From assembly GCA_907163075.1 (NCBI GenBank), contig CAJQTY010000001.1:3162001-3226000 (forward strand): 64,000 nucleotides of DNA, in the 5' to 3' direction. Below the pieces are notes generated by a model, which was not told the origin of the DNA, did not search any database, and saw nothing but the letters and a program-made list of their open reading frames with translations. A program made the position numbers and the translations under genes. Below, one piece after another: positions 15,861 to 21,691 of this stretch (positions are counted from its first letter, which is position 1; each line of letters opens with the position of its first letter). The stretch is from an uncultured Rhodocyclaceae bacterium. Lineage in GTDB: Bacteria > Pseudomonadota > Gammaproteobacteria > Burkholderiales > Rhodocyclaceae.

Positions 15861-16640
15861 TTAGCGGTTTAGTTCGAGCCAGTTCTTCGGGCTGTTGGTC
15901 TTGTCGATGCGACTCTCCGTTGAAGTGGCGTGCGCTGTTGCCTGCTGCGCCTCTTTGTCGGCATCAGCCTGCATCTTGGTAGCCACCGCGTTCTGCTGCG
16001 CGATCAACAGACCTCGAATCTGCAAGAGCTGGTTTGCCTGCTGGCTGGCTAACTGGTTGGCGTAGCCGATTGCCTGCATTTGGCCGCTCGCACCTTGAGC
16101 TGAAGACTGCAAGCGTTGCAGCGTTGCTGAGTCGTTTTGCAGGTTCCTTTGTTGCTGATCCAATCCCTTAAAAAGCGCATCGTTGGCCTTCTTCTGCGAC
16201 TCGCTCCCGAGCTGCCCTACCTGCCCCATCGCTGCCCATTGGGCGGCCGTGCATCCTGCCGACGAGAAACACGGAGAGTATTTGTAGTAGCTCACATCCT
16301 GGAACTTTCCCAGGTAGCTATCGAGGCTGCCGAGCTGGTTCTTGTAGTAATCCAGCGTATTAACGGCATTCATCAAACCGTTGATAGTCGATTGGGCTTG
16401 ATCCCAGATATAGGCGGCTGGTGCCGCCGTGTTTTGAATCATGTTCTCGTACTGCTGCAACTGCGTTTGATATTGCAAAATCTGCTTGAGTGTCTGCGCA
16501 ACTGATTCTTGCGCCGACAAGATATTTTGAGTCAAATTTCCACCGTCGATGACGGGGATTCCAGCATGCGCCGGAATCGATACGCCACCGGCAAGGGTCA
16601 GTACCAGGGCAAGAGTTGCGGTTACTTTGGTCTTTCTCAT
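15861..16640 (-). CDS. trbJ: Conjugal transfer protein TrbJ (VirB5-like)
   Basis: Periplasmic, pilus-tip-associated component of IncP-type secretion systems. The 259 residues start with a signal peptide (cleavage likely after IPAHA, near residue 26), followed by the TrbJ pattern GIPVIDGGNLTQ and long glutamine-rich coiled helices (AQTLKQILQYQTQLQQYENM), then a Gln/Ala-rich helical C-terminal half. A conserved pair of cysteines lies in SPCFSSAGC. A KorB operator match lies 17 bases upstream of its ATG. It is downstream of traJ on the same strand. Confidence 0.9.
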   Translation of the reverse strand: MRKTKVTATLALVLTLAGGVSIPAHAGIPVIDGGNLTQNILSAQESVAQTLKQILQYQTQLQQYENMIQNTAAPAAYIWDQAQSTINGLMNAVNTLDYYKNQLGSLDSYLGKFQDVSYYKYSPCFSSAGCTAAQWAAMGQVGQLGSESQKKANDALFKGLDQQQRNLQNDSATLQRLQSSAQGASGQMQAIGYANQLASQQANQLLQIRGLLIAQQNAVATKMQADADKEAQQATAHATSTESRIDKTNSPKNWLELNR

Positions 16641-16657
16641 ATCAAAACTCCTTTTGT

Positions 16658-16670
16658 TTTAGCGGCTAAA
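16658..16670. promoter_or_regulatory. KorB operator (OB) match upstream of trbJ
   Basis: TTTAGCGGCTAAA is an exact match to the IncP-1 KorB operator consensus TTTAGC(G/C)GCTAAA. It lies in the 33-base traJ-trbJ gap, next to the trbJ ribosome binding site. KorB is the global repressor and ParB-like protein of IncP plasmids. No korB gene is present in the element, so the ligand would have to come from another plasmid. Confidence 0.8.
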
Positions 16671-16673
16671 AAT

Positions 16674-17045
16674 TCACTGGTCAGTCTTTGGCATGACCAC
16701 GGCACGCATGGCCTCGTGCATCTTGTCCTGCGTATCCTCGATCTTGGAAAGCAGGGCGCGAATGGTGGATTCGCCGAATCGTGCGGTTCGCGGGTCGTCG
16801 GTCAGCCAGAGTTTCAGCAGACCACCAAGGCGGCCAAGGTCGCCATTGATACGCGCCAGTTCCTCCACGCGCTTGTGATCCAGAATTCCACGCACCCGGT
16901 AGCCCATACCCACATTCAATAAGTAGGTGGACAGGCTCAAGCCTGTGGCCTTGGCGTTCACCTCGATCTGATTTCGTTCTTCGGGAAGGCAATACACCTT
17001 GATTGGTGGGCTGCATTTCCGTGTCGCTTTGTCGGTTTTTTCCAT
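16674..17045 (-). CDS. traJ: Relaxosome protein TraJ (IncP type)
   Basis: oriT-binding accessory protein that loads the TraI relaxase in IncP plasmids. The 123 residues read like RP4 TraJ throughout: SPPIKVYCLPEER near the start (ribbon-helix-helix), then ARINGDLGRLGGLLKLWL, TDDPRTARFGESTIRALL and a helical C-terminus. Length equals RP4 TraJ. Its ATG lies about 40 bases from the oriT, as in RP4. The cognate TraI relaxase is absent from the element. Confidence 0.93.
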   Translation of the reverse strand: MEKTDKATRKCSPPIKVYCLPEERNQIEVNAKATGLSLSTYLLNVGMGYRVRGILDHKRVEELARINGDLGRLGGLLKLWLTDDPRTARFGESTIRALLSKIEDTQDKMHEAMRAVVMPKTDQ

Positions 17046-17079
17046 CGTTCCGCCTTTCTTTTGACGGCGGTAGCCGTCT

Positions 17080-17180
17080 GCCTCGCAGAGCAGGATGCCC
17101 GTTGAGCACGTAGTGCGAATAAGGGCCAGTGAAGAAGGACAACCCGCTTGCGGGTGGGCCTACTTCACATATCCTGCCCC
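17080..17180. other. IncP/RP4-type origin of transfer (oriT)
   Basis: From 17080 the sequence follows the RP4 oriT nearly base for base: CTCGCAGAGCAGGAT (17082-17096), CCGTTGAGCAC, GTGCGAATAAGGG, then the imperfect inverted repeat GTGAAGAAGG.../...CCTACTTCAC (17129-17168) that TraJ binds. The nic region TATCCTG|CCC follows, with the predicted nick between 17176 and 17177. The order oriT-traJ is as in RP4. The match to the relaxase-recognised nic hexamer suggests an IncP TraI could act on it in trans. Confidence 0.93.
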
Positions 17181-17348
17181 GTACTTCACCGTGCTTTCCG
17201 CACTGACTCACCATCACGGCATCGAACAGCCCCTTGCCTTTAAGCATTCTTCTTTCGATTGAAAGAAGGAAGACGGGAGAAACAACGCCATGAACGATGT
17301 TGCGCATGGTTTTGATGGATGCAATTTCGGCAATTGAACGAAGCAGGA

Positions 17349-17606
17349 TCATTTGCTTGTCCACTTTTGCGACCTACCAGGCCGAGCGGGAAGCAAGAGC
17401 CGGGCATAACGGCGAAACGTCTGATATGTGTACGAGATACGCCCCTCGTCACGGAGCGTTTCCCAAATCGACAGCAGCGAATAACCATCATCGACAGCTT
17501 TTGAAACATCGCCACGAACCAATATGAATGCCGCGCGATTTCTATCATTTCGACCAGCGCTGTTTTTCAATGTGCTATCGGCGATCCGCTCGGATAGGCT
17601 TTTCAT
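17349..17606 (-). CDS. traK: TraK-like oriT-binding protein
   Basis: An 85-residue basic protein resembling the DNA-binding N-terminal part of RP4 TraK. The segment RAAFILVRGDVSKAVDDGY followed by SIWETLRDEGRISYTYQTF parallels the VRADV...GYALVTIWEHMRETGKVKFSYETF core. RP4 TraK (134 residues) has an extra C-terminal tail missing here. In RP4 traK is divergent from traJ across oriT; here both are on the same strand, so this side has been rearranged. The ATG at 17606 has GAGG upstream. TraK wraps oriT to help strand nicking. Confidence 0.75.
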   Translation of the reverse strand: MKSLSERIADSTLKNSAGRNDRNRAAFILVRGDVSKAVDDGYSLLSIWETLRDEGRISYTYQTFRRYARLLLPARPGRSQKWTSK

Positions 17607-17610
17607 GGGA

Positions 17611-17847
17611 TCAGACCTCATAGCCATGCGACTGGAACACTTGAGCCATATTCGAACCTTCCCAGCTTCCCGGCCGACTTATGACCATTGCAGCGTCCTC
17701 GGCCAGCATGACAAGTAGCTTCGATACGGTCTGTTCCCCGTGGCTTGTAAAACCTTTCTGGCGTCGATGTTCATCGGTGCAGCGCACGGCCAATGCGCGA
17801 AGATTTGAAACCGTTTCTTCACTCACTTGGATGACGATTCGCTTCAT
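17611..17847 (-). CDS. Small ribbon-helix-helix-like protein upstream of traK
   Basis: A 78-residue protein starting MKRIVIQVSEETVSNLRALA, a beta strand followed by a helix as in ribbon-helix-helix regulators. The remainder is helical with no recognised family. The ATG at 17847 has GGAG upstream. Its stop lies 4 bases before traK, so the two are co-expressed; a regulatory or relaxosome role is inferred. Confidence 0.6.
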   Translation of the reverse strand: MKRIVIQVSEETVSNLRALAVRCTDEHRRQKGFTSHGEQTVSKLLVMLAEDAAMVISRPGSWEGSNMAQVFQSHGYEV

Positions 17848-18085
17848 TGTTTTTTTCTCCGATGCTGAGGTCGCCGTCCAATAGCGCGGCAACGTCCTTG
17901 GTTTGGAAATACATCCGCCGCCCGATATAGACCTTGCGATGATTCATCTCGTGTGCCCACGCGTCCTTTGGCTTGAGTAATGCCATTCGCAATCCCTCTG
18001 GTTTTCGGCTCAGAGTCGTGGCGACTTGTTCGAGCGTCATGACCACCCCGTATTGCTCTATAAGAATCTCGAATGTCGAATTCAC
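17819..18085 (-). CDS. HTH-type DNA-binding protein, paralogue of the gene upstream of repA
   Basis: An 88-residue protein with a GTG start. Its helix-turn-helix region MTLEQVATTLSRKPEGLRMA and the later VYIGRRMYFQTKDVAALL align with LSIAQLAAVLDRSPDGLRIS and VYFRTSQIAELF of the protein at 21377-21610. Such small proteins are common as plasmid control genes. It heads the traK-traJ-trb transcript and overlaps the following gene, so it may regulate transfer. Confidence 0.65.
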   Translation of the reverse strand: MNSTFEILIEQYGVVMTLEQVATTLSRKPEGLRMALLKPKDAWAHEMNHRKVYIGRRMYFQTKDVAALLDGDLSIGEKNNEANRHPSE

Positions 18086-18196
18086 ATGCTTGGCCTAATG
18101 CTGATTGACTGAAGCTCATGTATGAATTCTTGGGCAGACAGGGGTAAGATGGCAGTGTGAAAAACATCGAGTTTTCTTACTAGGACGAATTGCCCT

Positions 18197-18997
18197 ATGG
18201 CCCGACCAACACGCACCACGACTGAACAACTACGTGGCGGAATACGAGCAGTGGCACTCATGCGCGAGCTGGCCAAGCGAGTCGGAGCGGAGAACCCCCA
18301 TCAGTTCGCCGGATGGTTTGATGAACGTACCGGCATGGATACGCAGGCGTCAGGAAAATGGCGCCTGAATTTCAGTGGCGACCGGCCACTTTCCCCTCAA
18401 CAGCTTCAATTGCTGTCGCGCCTTGATGGCGACGTAGCGCAACTGCACCGCAATGGACCCGCCGACATATGGCGTGCACTGTGGGGAGATGTCCACGAGT
18501 TATGGGCGCTGTCCCGCAGGCGCTTTTGCATCCATGGCTCAACACTGGATGACCGTATATGGTCAGCAATTGAGGACGAATTCGCTGACGAAATTTCCTT
18601 CGGTTCCACGCTCCGGGAATTCGAGGGTGACTTATTGCTCGCCGACGCCTATCGCGAACCGCTCGCGCTTCGTCACTTGACCGAAGCCATCGCCCTCTAC
18701 AGGTTGCACCAGCACATGAACAGCATTGCTCCGTCCGACGTGGATGGTGTCGGCGCGTATCGATGCGTGCACATGTGCTTGGAAGATGCGGCGGTGCGAA
18801 GTGAATTAGGCCGCCTGGGCATTGGTGACCTACTGGCAGGCCATTTAGCTGATATGGAACTTGGCCGACTGGAGCGTGAAAGGTCTTATCGTGCGTCCGT
18901 CGCCGTTGATGACCTGGCCGGGTACGTGAGGAACCCGCTAGCCTTCATATCTCACGACTCCCGGTGGGCGGCACTAGGATTCGCCTGGGCAAACTGA
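18197..18997 (+). CDS. Hypothetical protein of the element (266 residues)
   Basis: Not recognised. The N-terminal 80 residues (VALMRELAKRVGAENPHQFA, then ASGKWRLNFSGDRPLSPQQL) resemble a degenerate HTH seen in plasmid-borne hypothetical proteins. The rest is helical with DIWRALWGDVHELWALSRRR and a C-terminal DSRWAALGFAW. It is divergent from the traK-side operon, and a KorB-operator match lies 31 bases after its stop. It has no primase motif, so it does not replace the missing IncQ RepB. Confidence 0.7.
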   Translation: MARPTRTTTEQLRGGIRAVALMRELAKRVGAENPHQFAGWFDERTGMDTQASGKWRLNFSGDRPLSPQQLQLLSRLDGDVAQLHRNGPADIWRALWGDVHELWALSRRRFCIHGSTLDDRIWSAIEDEFADEISFGSTLREFEGDLLLADAYREPLALRHLTEAIALYRLHQHMNSIAPSDVDGVGAYRCVHMCLEDAAVRSELGRLGIGDLLAGHLADMELGRLERERSYRASVAVDDLAGYVRNPLAFISHDSRWAALGFAWAN

Positions 18998-19027
18998 AAA
19001 CAGCCGGGTTTGATGCTCGCGTGAAAT

Positions 19028-19040
19028 TTTAGCGGCTAAA
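19028..19040. promoter_or_regulatory. KorB operator (OB) match, left of oriV
   Basis: TTTAGCGGCTAAA is the second exact KorB operator match. It lies 31 bases downstream of the 266-residue gene, at the edge of the non-coding replication region. As KorB also acts at a distance, it could affect genes on either side or aid partition. Confidence 0.75.
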
Positions 19041-19067
19041 AATTTGAGTAATGAACGGACAGCTCCC

Positions 19068-19106
19068 GGTAAGAATAATAAGAATAATATTCTTATTATT
19101 CTTACC
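19068..19106. repeat. Perfect 18-bp AT-rich hairpin beside oriV
   Basis: Arms GGTAAGAATAATAAGAAT (19068-19085) and ATTCTTATTATTCTTACC (19089-19106) are exact inverted copies with a 3-base loop (AAT). The stem is almost all A/T, unlike its surroundings. It is either a bidirectional terminator, a strand-opening region or a structured part of the replication origin. Confidence 0.7.
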
Positions 19107-19111
19107 AGCAC

Positions 19112-19261
19112 CGCCCCTCAAGTGTCAATGCCATTCGAGTGAAAAGCGCTGCCGAAGCCACAAGAATGGTCGCCCCATCAAACCAAGACTGTTTTGACGC
19201 CAGAGAGAGAAGAAAAATCCGGGTTCGCATTTCATATGCAACTTCATTGACACTTGAGGGG
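19112..19261. repeat. 150-bp segment bounded by a 19-bp inverted repeat (possible ssi pair or miniature element)
   Basis: CGCCCCTCAAGTGTCAATG (19112-19130) and its exact inverted copy (19243-19261) enclose about 110 bases without a gene. In RSF1010 the oriV contains two oppositely oriented single-strand initiation sites within an inverted repeat, and the location beside iterons and repC fits that. A MITE-like insertion with short flanking GCAC repeats (19108-19111 and 19263-19266) is the alternative. Confidence 0.6.
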
Positions 19262-19271
19262 CGCACGGTTT

Positions 19272-19284
19272 TTTAGCCGCTAAA
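19272..19284. promoter_or_regulatory. KorB operator (OB) match within the oriV region
   Basis: TTTAGCCGCTAAA (the C variant) is the third exact KorB operator match. It sits 11 bases after the inverted-repeat segment and about 300 bases before the iterons. Confidence 0.75.
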
Positions 19285-19584
19285 AAGACAACGGTGCCGG
19301 CGATTCGGGCTACTTTCTTTCTGGCGTCCAAACAGCGGCGTTAGCCGCCCAGAACGCAAAGACCTTGCGCCGATTACGGGGGCACGGTCTGCGAAGTGGC
19401 CGACACTGCTCTTCCCTTCTGGCGTACAACCCAAAGGCCGAAGGCCGACCATCGGCAAAGGCTTGGCGTCGCCCTAAAGGGCGGCGGCAAGTGCCGCGCC
19501 TAGTGGATGATCTTGGAAGATCATGGATGGATTTTTCGAATCGCCAGCAAACCCGCGCCGTTGCTGGGTTTTTCAGATTTTGGC

Positions 19585-19687
19585 GGGGAACGTTACCGTG
19601 GGGATTGGGGAACGTTACCGTGGGGGTGGGGGAACGTTACCGTGGGGGTGGGGGAACGTTACCGTGGGGGTGGGGAACGTTACTCCG
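19585..19687. other. Vegetative origin iterons (IncQ-like oriV)
   Basis: Four tandem 22-bp repeats run 19585-19606, 19607-19628, 19629-19650 and 19651-19672, each built on GGGGAACGTTACCGTGGG with small changes at the 3' end. A partial fifth copy (GGGAACGTTACTCC) runs to about 19687. They lie directly at the 3' end of repC, as iterons of IncQ-like plasmids often do, and are the expected RepC binding sites. The region 18998-19614 holds no gene; it contains this array, the hairpins and two KorB sites. Confidence 0.88.
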
Positions 19688-20514
19688 GGAGCCTTCGGCC
19701 TGCTAATTTCCCATTTCCCTTTGGCGTACTCGCTCACTGTCCAGCCCACGGCGGCAAGCTCGGCAAGTGCCTTGCGGGCGGTCTGGCGGCGCTTTTTCAT
19801 TGCTTCATCGTTGGCCGCATCTGGCCATACATAGCCGCACAGAGTGTCGATTTCAGCCTTGCCAGCCTTGCCGGGGTCAATCCAGCCGCACAGCCGCTGA
19901 TGTAGCAGTCGTGTTGGGTCGGCCTGTAACGCTCGCACCTCGTCCATGTTGATGCGGACATGTTGCCCGCAGCCCATTACAGCTTGGGCAAGCAGGGGGT
20001 TTAGGGCCACATACAGCTTTCCATCCTGCTCATCACTGGCGTACTCGGACAGCAGGCGGAAGCCCTGCCGCTTCCTGCCGTTCTGGGCGATGATGGATAC
20101 CTTCCAAAGCCGTTCGATGCACTCCCGTACCGGCTTGGTGTCGTCGGGGTTGGCATAGCCGATTTCGCGGGCTAACGCCCGATAACTGCCCTTGACCACC
20201 ATTGCATCTTGCTGGACAGCTTCCCACTTCGGTTCAAGGAATAGCCGGAGTTGTCGCCCGCCTTCGGTTTGCGGTTCAGGTGACAGCACAATGCCACTCG
20301 GCCCCGCCATTGCCACCAGTCCTTGCAGGATGCGGAGATCATCAGCACCTAGCGGCTCTGGGCCGCTGAACTCGATGCGCTTGCCGTCGCCGTAGTCATG
20401 CACCACGTCCAGCTTGCCGCGTTTGCGTTCGCCACGCTGAAGGCTGCGGAAAAGTCCGCGGGCAAGGCAATGCGCAGGGTCGTGCCGTGCGTGGGTCAGG
20501 TCATGCTTGCTCAC
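19615..20514 (-). CDS. repC: IncQ-type replication initiator RepC
   Basis: Iteron-binding initiator. It reads like RSF1010 RepC along its length: THARHDPAHCLARGLFRSL near the start, IEFSGPEPLGADDLRILQG, LRLFLEPKWEAV, DAMVVKGSYRALAREIGY, IERLWKVSIIAQNGRKRQGF, LHQRLCGWIDPGKAGKA. The GTG at 20514 is preferred: it matches the RSF1010 start region, has AAAGGGGG upstream and lies within the end of repA, so translation is coupled. The RSF1010-like end (RPKAPG) is followed by about 22 extra Pro/Thr/Val/His residues that are simply the translated iterons. Confidence 0.93.
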   Translation of the reverse strand: MSKHDLTHARHDPAHCLARGLFRSLQRGERKRGKLDVVHDYGDGKRIEFSGPEPLGADDLRILQGLVAMAGPSGIVLSPEPQTEGGRQLRLFLEPKWEAVQQDAMVVKGSYRALAREIGYANPDDTKPVRECIERLWKVSIIAQNGRKRQGFRLLSEYASDEQDGKLYVALNPLLAQAVMGCGQHVRINMDEVRALQADPTRLLHQRLCGWIDPGKAGKAEIDTLCGYVWPDAANDEAMKKRRQTARKALAELAAVGWTVSEYAKGKWEISRPKAPGVTFPTPTVTFPHPHGNVPPPPR

Positions 20515-21373
20515 GTTTTCCCCCTTTCTTTCCTGCGCCATTGCTGGCGGCATCTTGTAGTTCGACGGGCAGCAACACCCCGCCGCTGTGCCGCTGATAC
20601 CAACGGTCTAGCGGGGTCGCGTCGTAGTTTTGTTTGCTCACACCAAAGCGGACAAAGAGACCGCGCCGGTCGTTGCCGATGGGTGAACGATCAAAGCCCC
20701 GGTCACTCATGCGCTCGGCTTCCTGCTCTGTCATCTTGGCGACGTAGCCGCACCAGCGGGCGTTGTCGATCAGGGCCGATGCTCCCCGCGCTGCCTGTTG
20801 CTGGTCAGTCTGCCCTTCACGGACGCTTCCCTTGCTGACATGGTGCAGGTAGAGCACGGATGCGCCCGTAGTAGCCGCAACGTGCTCAAGCACGGCCACG
20901 AGATGGGCCATGTTGCCGTTGCTGTTCTCATCGAGGGCGTGAATGCGGCTCAGGGTATCCAGCACGATCAGCCGCGCCCCGGCGCTGTACTCGATGACAC
21001 GGCGCAAGTGAGCATCATCCATGATGTTCAGGCGCTTGCCCATGATCGGCTCTAGCGCGAGGTTCTCCGCGATGGCTTGGCGGGCTGCGTGCCCGAGGTG
21101 CTGGCCGATGGCATGAATGCGCCGCACAAGCGCGGGCGGCGGGTCTTCCCCGGCCAGATAGACCACGCGCCCGGTGTGTGCGGGAGCAAGGCCCACAAGG
21201 TCGCCACCAGCAACGCTACATGCGATGCTCATCGCCGCTTCCAGCGCCCAGAAGCTCTTGCCTGTGGCCCCTGGGGCGACGAGCGCGCCGACAGTCCCCG
21301 CCAGAAAGCCTGGCCATATGAAATCCAGCGTAGGCGGCTCGTGTTCGAATGCTTCCAGTACATCAATCGCCAC
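20501..21373 (-). CDS. repA: IncQ-type replicative helicase RepA
   Basis: Hexameric DNA helicase of the IncQ replicon (RecA/DnaB fold). The 290 residues carry the Walker A motif APGATGKS (about 33-40), the acidic Walker B-like LIVLDTLSRIHALDENS, the LYLHHVSKGS motif and the QQQAARGASALIDNARW segment, all as in RSF1010 RepA. The start is GTG, with GGGGAATT upstream. It directly follows a small HTH gene and overlaps repC by 14 bases. The third IncQ factor, the RepB primase, is not encoded in the element. Confidence 0.92.
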   Translation of the reverse strand: MAIDVLEAFEHEPPTLDFIWPGFLAGTVGALVAPGATGKSFWALEAAMSIACSVAGGDLVGLAPAHTGRVVYLAGEDPPPALVRRIHAIGQHLGHAARQAIAENLALEPIMGKRLNIMDDAHLRRVIEYSAGARLIVLDTLSRIHALDENSNGNMAHLVAVLEHVAATTGASVLYLHHVSKGSVREGQTDQQQAARGASALIDNARWCGYVAKMTEQEAERMSDRGFDRSPIGNDRRGLFVRFGVSKQNYDATPLDRWYQRHSGGVLLPVELQDAASNGAGKKGGKREQA

Positions 21374-21376
21374 GGC

Positions 21377-21610
21377 TCAATTCCCCGTGTCGTTCAGGGA
21401 CTCGTCACTGAAGAGTTCGGCGATCTGCGAGGTACGAAAGTAAACCCGCTGCCCAATCTTCAAGCGGGTCTTGTTTATCCGTTGCGTCCACTCGTTCGTT
21501 GTGCGCAGGCTGATTCGTAACCCGTCGGGTGAGCGGTCAAGGACAGCCGCCAACTGCGCGATGCTCAACAGCGGGCCGAACCGTTGCAGCAAAGTCTCTT
21601 CTATCGTCAT
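21377..21610 (-). CDS. Small HTH DNA-binding protein heading the repA-repC operon
   Basis: A 77-residue protein from the ATG at 21610. The HTH is LSIAQLAAVLDRSPDGLR, followed by the wing-like KIGQRVYFRTSQIAELF. It is a paralogue of the protein at 17819-18085. Its stop lies 3 bases before the repA GTG, so it probably controls replication genes in the way small repressors do in IncQ plasmids, though it is not the RSF1010 F repressor. Confidence 0.7.
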   Translation of the reverse strand: MTIEETLLQRFGPLLSIAQLAAVLDRSPDGLRISLRTTNEWTQRINKTRLKIGQRVYFRTSQIAELFSDESLNDTGN

Positions 21611-21691
21611 TGCGTAAAACTCCGTAATCAACCGAATGACTACGGAGATTAGGCATCATTGGGATTTACTACACCCCATTAATTGCACATA

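Noticed and set aside
18197-18997. Replacement primase (RepB') for the IncQ replicon
   Set aside because: No primase motif is visible in the 266 residues; the N-terminus looks like a degenerate HTH.
19585-19687. CRISPR-like or satellite repeat
   Set aside because: Contiguous 22-bp units next to repC are iterons.
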